Origin: Gracilibacillus suaedae
GTDB taxonomy: Bacteria; Bacillota; Bacilli; Bacillales; Amphibacillaceae
DNA: 64,000 nucleotides
Reading direction: 5' to 3'
Assembly: GCF_017599345.1 (NCBI RefSeq)
Contig: NZ_JAGFVL010000011.1
Span: 37,373-101,372 of the forward strand
Made by a program: the position numbers and the translations under genes. Shown piece after piece: positions 32,828 to 44,291 of this stretch. Below the pieces are notes generated by a model that did no database searches, was not told where the DNA came from, and saw only the letters and a list, made by a program, of their open reading frames with translations. The stretch's first letter is position 1. Each line of letters starts with the position of its first letter.

Positions 32828-33079
32828 TTATTGTTTGATCACTACCGTTGCTGCACCGACATCTATCCCACATGCTTTTCCAAGTTCCTTCATAGAATCA
32901 ACATAGTAGTAAGGGACATTATGTTCAGTCGCAACTCGCAAAACTTTACTAGTAATATGTGAATCAGCATCACTAGCAACTATTACTTCTTTTGCATAAC
33001 CATTTTTTATGGCTTTTAAAACTTGTTTCGTTCCGACTATCTTTTCAGTATTTACCTGTGCCACTTTTTCATAAGACAT
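32828..33079 (-). CDS. rplGB: L7Ae-family K-turn-binding protein (YbxF)
   Basis: The 83-residue protein starts MSYEKVAQVNTEKIVGTKQV at ATG 33079, behind GGAGGATATGGAG, and contains ELGKACGIDVGAATVVI, typical of L7Ae/L30e K-turn binders. The longer frame to 33154 is not likely used. Bacillus subtilis has the same gene (ybxF) between rpoC and rpsL. It binds kink-turn RNA; its cellular role is not settled. Confidence 0.93.
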   Translation of the reverse strand: MSYEKVAQVNTEKIVGTKQVLKAIKNGYAKEVIVASDADSHITSKVLRVATEHNVPYYYVDSMKELGKACGIDVGAATVVIKQ

Positions 33080-33230
33080 CTCCATATCCTCCAAAGTAAC
33101 AAGGGATAACGGAAGCACCTTAAATATACTATCATCACAAAAAATTAATGTCAACTTTTATTTGTAAAAATAAATAATTATTTAAAGTGTTTCATTCATA
33201 CCTTGTTTTCTTTCAAGTAAATGTAATAGT

Positions 33231-33261
33231 GGATTACCTGCATTTTTTTTGCAGGTAATCC
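33231..33261 (-). promoter_or_regulatory. Perfect 12-bp hairpin between rpoC and rplGB
   Basis: GGATTACCTGCA (33231-33242) and TGCAGGTAATCC (33250-33261) form a perfect stem with a 7-nt homopolymer loop (A on the minus strand). No T-run follows on the minus strand, so canonical termination is doubtful. Confidence 0.6.
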
Positions 33262-33310
33262 TGTTGTATTGCCTAGCTCAAGCGTCCGTTAGTATCTAGA
33301 GCTTTTATTG

Positions 33311-36300
33311 TTACTGAATAACTTCTTCAGAGTCTGTTTCTTCTTCTTGTGCGGGATCAACGGCCAGTTTTTCCTGGATACGACGATAGTGTTGCATACC
33401 GGTACCTGCTGGCACTAGTTTACCAATGATAACATTCTCTTTCAGTCCGAGTAACTCATCTCGTTTACCTTTGATCGCTGCATCTGTTAGGACTCTTGTA
33501 GTCTCCTGGAAGGAAGCAGCAGATAAGAATGAATCTGTTTCAAGTGATGCTTTGGTAATACCTAGTAGTACCGGACGACCAACCGCTGGCTGACCGCCTG
33601 TTACTAACGCTTGTTTGTTTGCATCTTTAAACTGGTGGATTTCCAGTAGAGATCCTGGTAATACTTCTGTATCTCCGGAATCAGCTACACGCACTTTGCG
33701 AAGCATTTGTCTAACCATTACTTCGACGTGTTTATCGCCGATCTCTACCCCTTGCATACGGTATACTTTCTGTACTTCTTTTAATAAGTAAGATTGTACG
33801 CCGTCAATACCTTTAACTTTCAAGAGTTCTTTTGGATCAATGGAACCTTCCGTTAGTGCTTGACCTGCTTCTACCTCATCTCCGATAGAAACTTTAAGTC
33901 GAGCACCATACGGCGCTGTATAGGTTTTGGTTTCTATCGCACCTTGGACAACAATTTCTTGTTTGTCTTTCACTTCGGTCACATCTTGGACAGTACCGAA
34001 AATCTCGGAAATAACTGCCTGACCTTTCGGATTACGCGCTTCGAAGATCTCTTGAATACGCGGTAAACCTTGGGTAATATCGCTTCCTGCTACACCACCG
34101 GTATGGAATGTACGCATTGTTAGCTGTGTACCTGGTTCACCAATAGACTGAGCGGCAATAATACCTACAGCTTCGCCCACTTCTACTTCCTCACCAGTAG
34201 CTAAGTTACGGCCATAGCATTTTTTACATGCACCATGTTTAGTATTACATGTGAAGACGGTTCTAATGGTTACTTCTTCAATTCCTAATTCTACGATTTC
34301 TTTTGCCGCATCTTCAGAAATCACTTCGTTTTTCGCAACGATTAATTCGTTTGTTTCAGGATGCTTCACATTCTGGAATACTGTTCTACCGATAAGACGA
34401 TCAATAAGTGGTTCGATCATTTCTGTACCCTCTTTAATAGCAGATACAGTTAAACCACGGTCTGTTCCACAATCCTCTTCACGGATAATCACATCTTGTG
34501 CAACATCAACAAGACGTCTTGTTAAATAACCAGAGTCTGCTGTCTTAAGAGCTGTATCGGCAAGACCTTTACGAGCACCGTGTGTAGAAATAAAGTACTC
34601 TAATACTGTTAAACCTTCACGGAAGCTGGATTTGATCGGTAATTCAATGATTCGACCAGCCGGGTTCGCCATTAGTCCACGCATACCTGCTAACTGTGTA
34701 AAGTTAGATGCGTTACCACGTGCACCTGAATCACTCATCATAAAGATCGGGTTACACGGGTTCAAGGATTTCATCAGCTTCTCTTGAATGGTATCTTTCG
34801 CTTGTGACCATACAGAAATTACACGGTCATAGCGTTCTTCATCGGTAATTAAACCTCGGCGGAATTGCTTCAATACTTTATCTACTTTATCTTGTGCTTC
34901 TGCTAGAATTTCTTCTTTCTCAGCAAGCACGACGATATCTGATACACCTACTGTGATACCAGCTTTTGTAGAATAAGCAAATCCTAAGTCTTTCATACGG
35001 TCCAACATTTTTGAAGTTTCACTGATCTTGAACTTCTTGAATACTTCGGCAATGATATCACCGAGAATTCCCTTTTTAAATGGTGGGATAATATCTCGTT
35101 GGGCAATTTCTTCTTTAATATTAGCTCCAGGCTCAACGAAATACTTATCCGGTGTTGCAACCTCTAAGTTTTGTTGCGTTGGTTCATTCATGTATGGGAA
35201 TGATTCTGGAAGCATATCGTTAAAGATTAACTTACCAACGGTAGTGATCATTAATTTATCTTTTTGCGTCTCAGTAAATGCTTCTTTATTTAGTGAAGCT
35301 GGTTGAATCGCAACACGTGTGTGTAAATGCACAAAACCGTTTTGATATGCAATTAAAGCCTCATTTATATCCTTAAACACCATACCTTCACCAATAGCAT
35401 TCTCACGTTCCATTGTTACGTAATAGTTACCAAGTACCATATCCTGTGATGGAGTAACAACTGGTTTACCATCTTTCGGATTTAGAATGTTTTGGGCAGC
35501 AAGCATTAAAATACGTGCTTCTGCTTGTGCTTCTGCTGATAAAGGAACGTGGACCGCCATTTGGTCGCCATCGAAGTCTGCGTTATATGCAGTACAAACA
35601 AGTGGGTGCAAGCGGATTGCACGACCTTCTACAAGCGTCGGCTCAAATGCTTGAATACCTAAACGGTGTAGTGTTGGTGCACGGTTTAATAGTACTGGAT
35701 GTTCTTTAATAACGTCCTCTAAGACATCCCATACTTCTTCATGCAATCTCTCAATTTTACGTTTTGCTGATTTAATGTTATGAGCTAAACCTCGCTCTAC
35801 TAATTCTTTCATAATAAACGGTTTAAATAACTCCACAGCCATTTCTTTCGGCAAACCACATTGATACATCTTCAAGTGTGGACCTACTACGATTACGGAA
35901 CGACCGGAATAGTCAACACGCTTACCTAGTAGATTTTGACGGAAACGACCTTGCTTCCCTTTTAACATATGGGAAAGAGATTTCAACGGACGGTTACCTG
36001 GTCCTGTTACCGGACGTCCACGGCGTCCATTATCGATTAATGCATCTACTGCTTCTTGAAGCATACGCTTTTCGTTTTGCACGATAATGCTAGGTGCTCC
36101 AAGGTCAAGCAGGCGTTTTAGACGATTGTTACGGTTGATTACACGACGATATAAGTCGTTTAAGTCAGAAGTTGCGAAGCGTCCACCATCTAATTGCACC
36201 ATTGGTCGTAATTCAGGTGGAATGATCGGTAGAACGTCCATAATCATCCAGCTTGGGTCATTACCAGAGTTACGGAATGCTTCTAATACTTCTAAACGTT

Positions 36301-36922
36301 TGATTGCACGAGTTCTACGTTGACCTTGTGCAGATTTTAATTCTTCACGTAACAGTTCTACTTCTTTTTCAAGATCGATATCTTGTAAGATTTTTTTGAT
36401 TGCTTCAGCACCCATTGCTGCTTTGAAAGAATTACCATATTTATCACGATAAGCACGGTATTCTTTTTCAGATAATAATTGTTTTTTCTCTAATGCTGTA
36501 TCACCTGGGTCTGTCACAATATATGCTGCAAAGTAAATAACTTCTTCCAGCGCTCTAGGTGACATATCTAATACTAGCCCCATTCGGCTTGGGATACCTT
36601 TGAAGTACCAGATATGTGAAACAGGAGCCGCTAATTCAATGTGACCCATACGTTCACGGCGAACTTTTGCCTTTGTTACTTCGACACCACAACGATCACA
36701 TACGACACCTTTGTATCTTACACGCTTATACTTTCCACAATGACATTCCCAGTCTTTTTGTGGACCGAAAATACGTTCACAAAACAAACCATCTTTCTCT
36801 GGTTTAAGTGTACGGTAGTTAATAGTTTCAGGCTTTTTTACTTCACCAAATGACCAAGAACGAATTTTATTTGGTGATGCTAATCCGATTTTCATAAATT
36901 CAAAATTATTTACATCTAACAA
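33311..36922 (-). CDS. rpoC: RNA polymerase beta-prime subunit
   Basis: The 1203-residue protein starts [20 protein letters not shown], with an N-terminal zinc site (CHCGKY ... CDRCGV), the catalytic [12 protein letters not shown] (Mg-binding Asp triad), the bridge-helix region near [20 protein letters not shown] and a second Cys cluster (CGTDRG ... [13 protein letters not shown]). Length matches Bacillus beta-prime. It follows rpoB by 106 nt with an 8-bp intergenic hairpin. Confidence 0.98.
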   Translation of the reverse strand: MLDVNNFEFMKIGLASPNKIRSWSFGEVKKPETINYRTLKPEKDGLFCERIFGPQKDWECHCGKYKRVRYKGVVCDRCGVEVTKAKVRRERMGHIELAAPVSHIWYFKGIPSRMGLVLDMSPRALEEVIYFAAYIVTDPGDTALEKKQLLSEKEYRAYRDKYGNSFKAAMGAEAIKKILQDIDLEKEVELLREELKSAQGQRRTRAIKRLEVLEAFRNSGNDPSWMIMDVLPIIPPELRPMVQLDGGRFATSDLNDLYRRVINRNNRLKRLLDLGAPSIIVQNEKRMLQEAVDALIDNGRRGRPVTGPGNRPLKSLSHMLKGKQGRFRQNLLGKRVDYSGRSVIVVGPHLKMYQCGLPKEMAVELFKPFIMKELVERGLAHNIKSAKRKIERLHEEVWDVLEDVIKEHPVLLNRAPTLHRLGIQAFEPTLVEGRAIRLHPLVCTAYNADFDGDQMAVHVPLSAEAQAEARILMLAAQNILNPKDGKPVVTPSQDMVLGNYYVTMERENAIGEGMVFKDINEALIAYQNGFVHLHTRVAIQPASLNKEAFTETQKDKLMITTVGKLIFNDMLPESFPYMNEPTQQNLEVATPDKYFVEPGANIKEEIAQRDIIPPFKKGILGDIIAEVFKKFKISETSKMLDRMKDLGFAYSTKAGITVGVSDIVVLAEKEEILAEAQDKVDKVLKQFRRGLITDEERYDRVISVWSQAKDTIQEKLMKSLNPCNPIFMMSDSGARGNASNFTQLAGMRGLMANPAGRIIELPIKSSFREGLTVLEYFISTHGARKGLADTALKTADSGYLTRRLVDVAQDVIIREEDCGTDRGLTVSAIKEGTEMIEPLIDRLIGRTVFQNVKHPETNELIVAKNEVISEDAAKEIVELGIEEVTIRTVFTCNTKHGACKKCYGRNLATGEEVEVGEAVGIIAAQSIGEPGTQLTMRTFHTGGVAGSDITQGLPRIQEIFEARNPKGQAVISEIFGTVQDVTEVKDKQEIVVQGAIETKTYTAPYGARLKVSIGDEVEAGQALTEGSIDPKELLKVKGIDGVQSYLLKEVQKVYRMQGVEIGDKHVEVMVRQMLRKVRVADSGDTEVLPGSLLEIHQFKDANKQALVTGGQPAVGRPVLLGITKASLETDSFLSAASFQETTRVLTDAAIKGKRDELLGLKENVIIGKLVPAGTGMQHYRRIQEKLAVDPAQEEETDSEEVIQ

Positions 36923-36984
36923 GGGTAAACCTCCCTTTTAGTCTTTGGGTTTTCGTTCACTCTAAGATTTATAGACAACTCTCA

Positions 36985-37015
36985 CCCGATCAGCCTTGGA
37001 AGAGGAATGATCGGG
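36985..37015 (-). promoter_or_regulatory. Hairpin in the rpoB-rpoC gap
   Basis: CCCGATCA (36985-36992) and TGATCGGG (37008-37015) form a perfect 8-bp stem; no U-tract follows, so it may mark an mRNA processing or stability element. Confidence 0.45.
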
Positions 37016-37028
37016 TTTGAATATTTCC

Positions 37029-40000
37029 TTAACTAGTAGTTTCTTCGATTTCTAGGTTAAAGTTATCTGCTGATTGATTATCATCTTCCTCGTCATCGCG
37101 AAGTTCGATTTCTTGCTCATCTCCAGATAGCATTTTTACATCCATACCTAAACTTTGTAATTCCTTAATCAATACTTTAAATGATTCTGGAATTCCAGGT
37201 TCAGGGACATTATCGCCCTTAACGATCGCTTCATATGTTTTTACACGACCTACTGTATCATCTGATTTAACCGTTAAAATTTCCTGTAGTGTATAGGCTG
37301 CACCGTAGGCTTCTAATGCCCATACCTCCATCTCACCGAAACGCTGACCACCAAATTGTGCTTTACCGCCTAGTGGTTGTTGCGTAACAAGTGAATATGG
37401 ACCTGTTGAACGAGCGTGTAACTTATCATCCACCATGTGTGCTAGCTTGATCATATACATCACACCAACAGATACACGATTATCGAACGGTTCACCTGTA
37501 CGTCCATCATAAAGGATTGTTTTCGCATCTCTTGGCAGACCAGCTTCTTCTAAAGTCTCCCAAACATCTTCTTCGCGTGCACCATCAAATACTGGTGATG
37601 CAACGTGAATGCCTAGTTGTCTTGCTGCCATACCTAAGTGCAGTTCAAGTACTTGCCCAATGTTCATACGAGATGGTACCCCTAATGGATTTAACATGAT
37701 ATCGATCGGTGTACCGTCTGGTAAGAATGGCATATCCTCTTCTGGTAAAATTTTCGAGATAACACCTTTGTTACCGTGACGACCAGCCATTTTATCCCCT
37801 TCGTGAATCTTACGTTTTTGAACAATATATACACGAACTAACTGGTTTACACCTGGTGGTAATTCATCACCATCTGCACGGTTGAAGATTTTAACATCTA
37901 GTACAATTCCACCTGCACCGTGAGGTACTCGAAGTGAAGTATCACGAACTTCTCGTGCTTTCTCACCAAAAATAGCGTGTAACAAGCGTTCTTCGGCTGA
38001 TAATTCTGTTACCCCTTTAGGTGTAACTTTACCAACTAATAAATCACCGTCTTCAACTTCAGCACCTACACGGATAATGCCACGCTCATCTAAGTCACGT
38101 AATGCGTCTTCCCCGACGTTAGGGATGTCGCGTGTGATTTCTTCAGGCCCTAATTTCGTATCGCGCGCTTCTGATTCATATTCTTCAATGTGAATAGAAG
38201 TATAGACGTCGTCTTTTACAAGGCGCTCACTCATGATGATCGCATCCTCGTAGTTATAACCTTCCCATGTCATAAAGCCTACAAGCACGTTCTGACCAAG
38301 TGCCAGTTCACCTTTTTCCATAGAAGGACCATCAGCTAAAATTTCGCCTTTGGTTACACGGTCACCTTTAGATACGATTGGGCGTTGGTTGTAACAAGTA
38401 CCTTGGTTGGAACGAATGAATTTTTGCAGACGGTAACGGTCCAAGTCACCTTCCACTTCTTTCCCGTCTACTTCTGTAATTCGACGAACCAGAACTTCTT
38501 TCGCCTCCACTCTTTCTACAACACCTTCATGCTTACAAATAACAGCTGCACCAGAGTCTTTACCTGATACATATTCCATTCCCGTACCAACAATCGGTGA
38601 TTTAGGTTGCATAAGTGGTACTGCTTGACGTTGCATGTTTGCTCCCATTAACGCACGGTTAGAGTCATCGTTCTCCAAAAACGGAATACATGCTGTCGCA
38701 GCAGATACAACCTGCTTAGGTGAAACGTCCATATAGTCTAATTTTTCACGTTTTACAATCGTATTTTCACCACGGAACCTTGCTATTACTTCCTCATCAG
38801 CAAAGGTACCATCTTCAGTTAACTTCGCATTCGCCTGTGCAACGACGTAGTTATCTTCCTCATCCGCCGTTAAGTAATCCATTTGGTTAGTGACGCGACC
38901 TGTTTCAGGGTCAACTCTGCGATAAGGTGTCTCAATAAAACCAAATTTATTAACTTTCGCATAAGATGATAAAGAGTTAATTAACCCAATGTTAGGTCCC
39001 TCAGGTGTCTCGATTGGACACATGCGTCCATAGTGAGAATAGTGAACGTCACGCACTTCAAAACCAGCACGTTCACGAGTCAGACCACCTGGTCCTAATG
39101 CAGATAAACGTCGTTTATGTGTTAATTCTGCTAATGGGTTAGTTTGATCCATAAATTGAGATAACTGTGAACTACCAAAGAACTCTTTGATAGATGCAAT
39201 AACCGGTCGTATATTAATTAACTGTTGTGGAGTGATAGAAGATGTGTCCTGAATGGACATTCTCTCACGAACCACACGTTCCATACGTGACAAACCAATT
39301 CTAAATTGATTCTGCAGTAACTCTCCAACTGAACGAAGACGTCGATTCCCTAGGTGGTCAATATCGTCGGTGTCCCCAACCTGATGTAAAATGTTAAAGA
39401 AATAACTGATTGCAGAAAGAATGTCAGCTGGTGTAATGTTTTTAATACCGTCATCCACATTACAATTGCCTAATACAGTTAGTGTTCTTTCACCTTCTGG
39501 ATCAGTTGGATCCATAATTTTAATCGATTGAACACGAATCGGATCCTCTAATACACCTTCATTCGGTTCTAGCACTCTCTCACCGAAGCGATTTTCGTCA
39601 GAGTCTAGTATTGGTAATATTTTATCTAACAAGCGTCTATCTAACTTATCACCTCTGTTAGCAATCACTTCACCCGTTTCCGGGTCCACTAGTGGTTCTG
39701 CAAGGATTTGGTTAAATAAACGGTTTTTTAAATGTAACTTTTTATTTATTTTATAACGACCAACATGTGCTAAATCATATCTTTTTGGATCAAAAAATCT
39801 GGAAACCAATAAGCTTTTAGCATTTTCTACTGTTGGCGGTTCTCCAGGACGAAGGCGTTCATAAATTTCTAATAATGCCTTTTCACTTGTTTCTGTGTTG
39901 TCCTTTTCCAATGTATTCTTTAAATACTCGTTTTCGCCAAATAAATCTAAAATTTCTTGGTCATCACCGAAACCTAACGCTCTGAGTAATACCGTAATAG

Positions 40001-40571
40001 GTAATTTTCTAGTACGATCAATTCGTACGTGTACAACATCTTTTGCGTCTGTTTCAAATTCTAACCAAGCACCTCTATTTGGGATAACAGTAGCGCCATA
40101 ACCACGTTTTCCATTCTTATCAATTTTTTGGTTAAAGTAAACACTAGGTGAACGAACAAGCTGTGAAACGATAACACGCTCTGCACCATTAATAATAAAA
40201 GTACCTGTTTCCGTCATTAATGGAAAATCACCCATAAAGACCTCTTGCTCTTTCACTTCACCTGTTTCGTTATTCAATAAACGAACCTTTACTCGAAGAG
40301 GAGCGTTGTATGTTACATCTCTTTCTTTGGATTCATCGACTGGATACTTTGGTTCTCCAAGGCTATAATCAACAAATTCTAGTGACAAATTGCCGGCAAA
40401 ATCCTCGATTGGAGAAATATCCTGAAACATTTCCCTTAAGCCCTCATCTAAGAACCATTGATAGGATGCAGTTTGAATCTCAATTAAATTTGGTAATTCT
40501 AATACCTCGCTGATACGCGCGTAGCTTCTGCGTTGGCGGTGTCGTCCGTATTGAACTAGTTGACCTGTCAA
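37029..40571 (-). CDS. rpoB: RNA polymerase beta subunit
   Basis: The protein starts from TTG 40571 ([20 protein letters not shown]), behind GAGGGGTGA; Bacillus subtilis rpoB also uses TTG, and the in-frame extension to 40673 is leader. About 1180 residues. The rifampicin region [20 protein letters not shown] and [11 protein letters not shown] looks wild type. Other blocks are [13 protein letters not shown] and [20 protein letters not shown]. The C-terminal tail is acidic ([18 protein letters not shown]). Confidence 0.97.
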   Translation of the reverse strand: MTGQLVQYGRHRQRRSYARISEVLELPNLIEIQTASYQWFLDEGLREMFQDISPIEDFAGNLSLEFVDYSLGEPKYPVDESKERDVTYNAPLRVKVRLLNNETGEVKEQEVFMGDFPLMTETGTFIINGAERVIVSQLVRSPSVYFNQKIDKNGKRGYGATVIPNRGAWLEFETDAKDVVHVRIDRTRKLPITVLLRALGFGDDQEILDLFGENEYLKNTLEKDNTETSEKALLEIYERLRPGEPPTVENAKSLLVSRFFDPKRYDLAHVGRYKINKKLHLKNRLFNQILAEPLVDPETGEVIANRGDKLDRRLLDKILPILDSDENRFGERVLEPNEGVLEDPIRVQSIKIMDPTDPEGERTLTVLGNCNVDDGIKNITPADILSAISYFFNILHQVGDTDDIDHLGNRRLRSVGELLQNQFRIGLSRMERVVRERMSIQDTSSITPQQLINIRPVIASIKEFFGSSQLSQFMDQTNPLAELTHKRRLSALGPGGLTRERAGFEVRDVHYSHYGRMCPIETPEGPNIGLINSLSSYAKVNKFGFIETPYRRVDPETGRVTNQMDYLTADEEDNYVVAQANAKLTEDGTFADEEVIARFRGENTIVKREKLDYMDVSPKQVVSAATACIPFLENDDSNRALMGANMQRQAVPLMQPKSPIVGTGMEYVSGKDSGAAVICKHEGVVERVEAKEVLVRRITEVDGKEVEGDLDRYRLQKFIRSNQGTCYNQRPIVSKGDRVTKGEILADGPSMEKGELALGQNVLVGFMTWEGYNYEDAIIMSERLVKDDVYTSIHIEEYESEARDTKLGPEEITRDIPNVGEDALRDLDERGIIRVGAEVEDGDLLVGKVTPKGVTELSAEERLLHAIFGEKAREVRDTSLRVPHGAGGIVLDVKIFNRADGDELPPGVNQLVRVYIVQKRKIHEGDKMAGRHGNKGVISKILPEEDMPFLPDGTPIDIMLNPLGVPSRMNIGQVLELHLGMAARQLGIHVASPVFDGAREEDVWETLEEAGLPRDAKTILYDGRTGEPFDNRVSVGVMYMIKLAHMVDDKLHARSTGPYSLVTQQPLGGKAQFGGQRFGEMEVWALEAYGAAYTLQEILTVKSDDTVGRVKTYEAIVKGDNVPEPGIPESFKVLIKELQSLGMDVKMLSGDEQEIELRDDEEDDNQSADNFNLEIEETTS

Positions 40572-40771
40572 CTGATTCACCCCTCGATCAATATTAAAGA
40601 TAGTTGCTATAAAAATAGCACAAATGAAACCACACTTACTATTTATACATAACTTACTATAGGCATTTGACATTTTTCTATAGATCGTATAAATTTAGTA
40701 AGTGTTAAACACTCGTCCGGTTAGCATACCGAACAAACCTGTGATCTTTTTAGGACACAAGCTTTATATAG

Positions 40772-40792
40772 ACATTTGCGATAAGCAAATGT
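40772..40792 (-). promoter_or_regulatory. Hairpin in the rpoB leader
   Basis: ACATTTGC (40772-40779) and GCAAATGT (40785-40792) form a perfect 8-bp stem in the roughly 300-nt leader between a candidate promoter and rpoB. The rest of 40572-41035 shows no gene. Confidence 0.4.
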
Positions 40793-40879
40793 TATTCAAT
40801 TACTAATAGTTCTGTGGAAAATAATAAAAGGATTTCTAAAAGGTTAAGTAGACAATCTCTATTAGCTAATAGCCGTTTA

Positions 40880-40908
40880 ATAGTAACAACAAAGATGCCA
40901 AGTTACAA
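40880..40908 (-). promoter_or_regulatory. Candidate promoter of rpoB-rpoC
   Basis: On the minus strand TTGTAA (40908-40903) and TACTAT (40885-40880) are 17 bp apart. Confidence 0.45.
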
Positions 40909-41035
40909 AAGTCTCATGTTGAATAGTTTTACCTATTTTTTAAAAAAATATACATTTTTCCAACATTTTCACTTGACAAACCTTCCGTCCTATTGGCATT
41001 TTTCAATACTACCACAAACATCTAACAGAGTCAAA

Positions 41036-41641
41036 TTATTTTGCGCGAAAAATAAAGTATCCTTTTTCCTTCTTTACTACCTCTACCTCTTCAAATAATT
41101 CTGTTAGCTTCTTCTTTGCTGAAGGTGCTCCTTGCTTTTTCTGAATAACAACCCACAGTTCGCCATTTGGTAGCAAAGCCTTTTTTGCTTCTTCAAACAT
41201 CTTGTGTACAATTTGTTTACCAGCTCTGATTGGTGGGTTGGTTAAAATGGCGGCAAATGACTGGTCCGTTACATCGGATAATATATCACTCTCTTTAAAG
41301 GATACATTGGCGATTTTATTTTGTTTAGCATTTTTTTCTGCTAATGATAATGCTCTTTCGTTTACATCTACTCCAACAACTGAACGTTCAGGGAGTGTTG
41401 CAGCTAGGGCAATACTGATAGGGCCATAACCACAACCTAAGTCTAGTAATGGGCCATCTATATCAGGCGCGTGAAAAGCCTCAATTAAAACACGTGAGCC
41501 GAAATCGACTTCACCCTTAGAAAAAACACCGTTATCTGTAGTAAAAGTGAACTTCTTTCCCCTTAATAGATATTCCCACGTTTGCGGATCACTAGCAACA
41601 TCAGGAGACCGCGAAAAATACTGATCCATTTCCACACCCAC
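41036..41641 (-). CDS. RsmC/RlmG-type class I methyltransferase (YbxB)
   Basis: The 201-residue protein has a SAM-binding motif I LLDLGCGYGPISIALA (about 82-97), acidic motif GVDVNERAL and the N-P-P-I motif (ILTNPPIRAGKQ) of base-amino methyltransferases acting on rRNA guanine. Bacillus subtilis has ybxB between rplL and rpoB. The start may be GTG 41641 or ATG 41629 (MDQYFSRSP); the latter is closer to homologs. The substrate is inferred to be rRNA. Confidence 0.9.
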   Translation of the reverse strand: MGVEMDQYFSRSPDVASDPQTWEYLLRGKKFTFTTDNGVFSKGEVDFGSRVLIEAFHAPDIDGPLLDLGCGYGPISIALAATLPERSVVGVDVNERALSLAEKNAKQNKIANVSFKESDILSDVTDQSFAAILTNPPIRAGKQIVHKMFEEAKKALLPNGELWVVIQKKQGAPSAKKKLTELFEEVEVVKKEKGYFIFRAK

Positions 41642-41676
41642 TTTCCATTGTTAAATCTAATTCCCTATAGATACAT

Positions 41677-42147
41677 ACTGCGAAGTAATGAAAGGTGAAA
41701 AGTGAGGCTTTCTCCCATCCTGATTAATGATGAGTGCTCACATGCGCTCCGGCAGAATACTGCGCTTTCCGTGGGCTCGGCTTCAGCTAACTTGGTGAAG
41801 AAAAGCACTTCACCAAGTGGATCTTCAGCTCTCGCTGTCCCACAGGAGTCTCCATATTCTGCCTCCGCTACATTTAGTGTTCTGAATTAGAGATTGGAAA
41901 GAATCACCTAGAATATTTACGCTTGCTTCCCTCTCTTTTTTCCAGAACACTATTCGAAGCTGCGGAAAAATGCGACACTCCTGGGGGAACAGCACGAGCC
42001 GAAGATCCACTTTGCAAAGTGTTTTTCTTTGCAAAGTTAGCTGAGGCCGTGCCCCCGGAAAGGGAGTATTTTTCCGCAGCGACGATTATGCACTCATCAA
42101 AATTCAGTACGGAAGAGAGCATATCCTTACTCACGTTACTTCGCAGT
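41677..42147. repeat. 471-bp element with terminal inverted repeats carrying two opposed hairpin copies (B and C)
   Basis: The ends read ACTGCGAAGTAATG (41677 inward) and, on the other strand, ACTGCGAAGTAACG (42147 inward), with GATGAGTGC repeated further in. Inside are copy B (41751-41863; inner stem CTTGGTGAAG 41791-41800 with CTTCACCAAG 41808-41817) and copy C in reverse orientation (41960-42079; perfect 12-bp outer arms CTGCGGAAAAAT / ATTTTTCCGCAG, inner arms CTTTGCAAAG 42010-42019 and 42027-42036). TTAGTGTTCTG near 41875-41885 and CAGAACACTA near 41943-41952 form a further inverted pair. No transposase frame is present, so it is MITE-like. Confidence 0.7.
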
Positions 42148-42181
42148 TTATGTTTTATATGATGATTGTTAAAATTCTTAG

Positions 42182-42220
42182 TTGTAAAGAAAAGCTCGCC
42201 ATTGTGCATAGCGAGCTTTT
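42182..42220 (-). terminator. Terminator of rplJ-rplL
   Basis: On the minus strand GAAAAGCTCGC pairs with GCGAGCTTTTC (plus-strand arms 42188-42198 and 42210-42220), followed by TTTACAA. Confidence 0.85.
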
Positions 42221-42233
42221 CTGTGTTTCTTAC

Positions 42234-42599
42234 TTATTTTAATTCTACTGTTGCGCCAGCTTCTTCTAGCTTAGATTTCATTTCTTCCGCTTCTTCTTTG
42301 TCAACGCCCTCTTTGATTGCTCCAGGTGCGTTATCTACAAGGTCTTTAGCATCTTTAAGTCCAAGACCAGTGATTTCACGAACAGCTTTAACAACTTTAA
42401 TTTTAGAAGATCCAGCACTTTCAAGTACTACATCAAATTCAGTTTGCTCTTCAGCTGCTTCTCCGCCTGCTGCTCCACCTGCTACTGCTACAGGAGCTGC
42501 TGCAGTTACTCCAAATTCTTCTTCAATTGCTTTTACTAAGTCATTTAATTCAAGAACGGACATTTCTTTAATTGCTTCGATAATTTGTTCTTTAGACAT
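42234..42599 (-). CDS. rplL: Ribosomal protein L7/L12 (bL12)
   Basis: The 121-residue acidic protein starts [20 protein letters not shown] at ATG 42599, 7 nt after GGAGGA, has an Ala/Gly-rich hinge ([18 protein letters not shown]) and a C-terminal factor-binding domain ([19 protein letters not shown]). It forms the GTPase-activating stalk with L10. Confidence 0.98.
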   Translation of the reverse strand: MSKEQIIEAIKEMSVLELNDLVKAIEEEFGVTAAAPVAVAGGAAGGEAAEEQTEFDVVLESAGSSKIKVVKAVREITGLGLKDAKDLVDNAPGAIKEGVDKEEAEEMKSKLEEAGATVELK

Positions 42600-42662
42600 G
42601 TTCAATTCCTCCTAATTTTATTTTATATTCACGAACATCGTTTGTCTTCTGATAAGAAACTC

Positions 42663-43163
42663 TTACGCACCTTGCTCTTCTTTTTGCTCTGCAACAGCCT
42701 TCGTCGCATATGCAAAGTTTCGTACTGGTGCTTGTAGTACACTGAGTAGCATAGAAAGCATTCCTTCGTAATTTGGAAGATCTGCAAGTTCTTTGATTTG
42801 CTCAAGTGATGCTACTGATCCTTCAACCACGCCACCTTTAATTTCTAATGCTTCATGCTCTTTCGCAAAGTTATTTAAAACTTTGGCAGGAGCCACAACA
42901 TCATCTTTACTGAATGCGATAGCTGTAGGACCTACTAAAACATCATTTAAGTCAGTAAGTTCAGCTTCTTCTACCGCACGACGAGTCATTGTGTTTTTGT
43001 ACACTTTGAATTCCACGCCTGCTTCACGTAGTTGTGAACGCAATTCCGTAACTTCTGCTACATCAAGACCTCTGTAGTCTACAAGGATCGTTGATTGGCT
43101 GTCACGAAGTTTTTCTGCGATTTCAGAAACAACTTGTTTCTTTTGTTCAATCACCTTTGACAT
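42663..43163 (-). CDS. rplJ: Ribosomal protein L10 (uL10)
   Basis: The 166-residue protein starts [20 protein letters not shown] at ATG 43163, behind CTAGGAGGTGG; the frame extending to 43220 is part of the leader. It contains [20 protein letters not shown] and anchors the L12 stalk. A structured leader with a terminator controls it. Confidence 0.97.
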   Translation of the reverse strand: MSKVIEQKKQVVSEIAEKLRDSQSTILVDYRGLDVAEVTELRSQLREAGVEFKVYKNTMTRRAVEEAELTDLNDVLVGPTAIAFSKDDVVAPAKVLNNFAKEHEALEIKGGVVEGSVASLEQIKELADLPNYEGMLSMLLSVLQAPVRNFAYATKAVAEQKEEQGA

Positions 43164-43179
43164 GATTCCACCTCCTAGA

Positions 43180-43383
43180 ACGCGATCATTATACCGCCCG
43201 TATAAAACGAAAACCTCCATATCTTGGTAGACATGGAGGTTTATGACTGCATACAGGATCCCTTATAAAAAAGGATTTCTGTCATTTATTCAGACACACC
43301 TCGGTAGGAAATTAAGCTTAATGAGCACCTACTGTCTACGGTATAATGTTATTCATTTATTTTTAAAGTAGTCAACTTGACCC
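43180..43383 (-). promoter_or_regulatory. L10 leader RNA
   Basis: The transcript upstream of rplJ contains ACAGTAGGTGCT ... TTTCCTACCGAGGTGTG, typical of the Firmicutes L10 leader bound by the L10(L12)4 complex, then a strong terminator. Repression is expected when L10-L12 is in excess. Confidence 0.8.
43203..43241 (-). terminator. Attenuator terminator inside the L10 leader
   Basis: AACCTCCAT and ATGGAGGTT pair (plus-strand arms 43212-43220 and 43233-43241), followed on the minus strand by TTTTCGTTTT. Confidence 0.85.
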
Positions 43384-43389
43384 TTAAGA

Positions 43390-43418
43390 ATTATATAAAA
43401 CCTTTCAGCAAAAGTCAA
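43390..43418 (-). promoter_or_regulatory. Promoter of rplJ-rplL
   Basis: On the minus strand TTGACT (43418-43413) and TATAAT (43395-43390) are 17 bp apart, just after the rplA stop. Confidence 0.85.
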
Positions 43419-43423
43419 GCAAA

Positions 43424-44119
43424 TTATTTAGCGAAATTTGATGAATCTACTTTAACGCCAGGTCCCATTGTAGACGAAACAGCTACGTTGCGAATATACG
43501 TACCTTTGGCAGCTTGTGGTTTTGCTTTTACAACTGTATCTGCTAATGCGTTGAAGTTGTCAACAAGCTTGTCAAGATCAAATGATACTTTACCAATTGG
43601 TACATGAATATTTGATTGTTTATCTACACGGTATTCTACTTTACCTGCTTTGATTTCATTCACAGCTTTTTCTACTTCGAAAGTAACTGTTCCTGTTTTA
43701 GGGTTTGGCATAAGACCTTTTGGTCCTAATACACGACCAAGTTTACCTACTTCTGCCATCATGTCAGGAGTTGCTACAACAACATCAAACTCAAACCAAC
43801 CTTGGTTGATTTTGTTGATTAATTCTTGATCTCCTACATAATCAGCACCAGCAGCTTCTGCTTCTTTCGCTTTGTCCCCTTTTGCAAATACAAGAACGGT
43901 TTGTGTTTTACCTGTTCCGTGTGGTAGCACCATCGCTCCACGAATTTGCTGATCTGCTTTCTTAGGATCTACCCCAAGACGGAATGCAGCTTCAACAGTT
44001 TCGTCAAAATTTGCTGTAGAAGCTTTTTGTACTAGCTCTAATGCTTCTTTTGCTTCATACGTTTTTGTACGGTCAACAAGTTTTAATGCTTCTTGTTGCT
44101 TTTTTGTTTTCTTTGCCAT
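43424..44119 (-). CDS. rplA: Ribosomal protein L1 (uL1)
   Basis: The 231-residue protein has [20 protein letters not shown] and [20 protein letters not shown], standard L1 blocks. L1 moves deacylated tRNA at the E site and autoregulates its own mRNA; matching hairpins precede both rplA and rplK. Confidence 0.98.
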   Translation of the reverse strand: MAKKTKKQQEALKLVDRTKTYEAKEALELVQKASTANFDETVEAAFRLGVDPKKADQQIRGAMVLPHGTGKTQTVLVFAKGDKAKEAEAAGADYVGDQELINKINQGWFEFDVVVATPDMMAEVGKLGRVLGPKGLMPNPKTGTVTFEVEKAVNEIKAGKVEYRVDKQSNIHVPIGKVSFDLDKLVDNFNALADTVVKAKPQAAKGTYIRNVAVSSTMGPGVKVDSSNFAK

Positions 44120-44137
44120 TTTTAATTTCCTCCTTCT

Positions 44138-44163
44138 GTGGTTTTAACGGTTATACCTCCCAC
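44138..44163 (-). promoter_or_regulatory. L1-binding mRNA hairpin before rplA
   Basis: The minus strand reads GTGGGAGGTATAACCG and closes with ACCAC, 18 nt before the rplA start. It mimics the 23S L1 site and shares GTGGGAGG...ACCAC with the site before rplK. Confidence 0.65.
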
Positions 44164-44226
44164 TTACTTAAGCGGAAAAGTTAGATTTGAACGGCGAAAC
44201 CCGTTACTAACTAAACCTCAAAGATA

Positions 44227-44267
44227 AAGGTTGCGGTTGATGAAGCATTCTCCACTACCGCAACCTT
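44227..44267 (-). promoter_or_regulatory. Strong hairpin between rplK and rplA
   Basis: AAGGTTGCGGT (44227-44237) and ACCGCAACCTT (44257-44267) form a perfect 11-bp stem with a 19-nt loop. Only TATCTTT follows on the minus strand, so it may be a partial terminator or processing site. Confidence 0.5.
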
Positions 44268-44291
44268 CCGCTTTTGTACAACGCTGTGAGA

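Noticed and set aside
39106..39183. Possible rifampicin-resistance change in rpoB
   Set aside because: The cluster residues read as wild type ([20 protein letters not shown]).
40572..40673. N-terminal extension of rpoB ([16 protein letters not shown]...)
   Set aside because: The conserved protein begins at TTG 40571 with a ribosome site just before it; the extension is leader.
41904..42209. 101- and 79-codon frames inside the repeat at 41677-42147
   Set aside because: They arise from the palindromic repeat sequence; the same translation (ECIIVAAE, GGTASANFAKK) appears in other repeat copies.
42166..42615. 149-codon plus-strand frame opposite rplL
   Set aside because: It is the antisense shadow of a highly biased ribosomal gene, with a low-complexity Ser/Ala/Thr translation.
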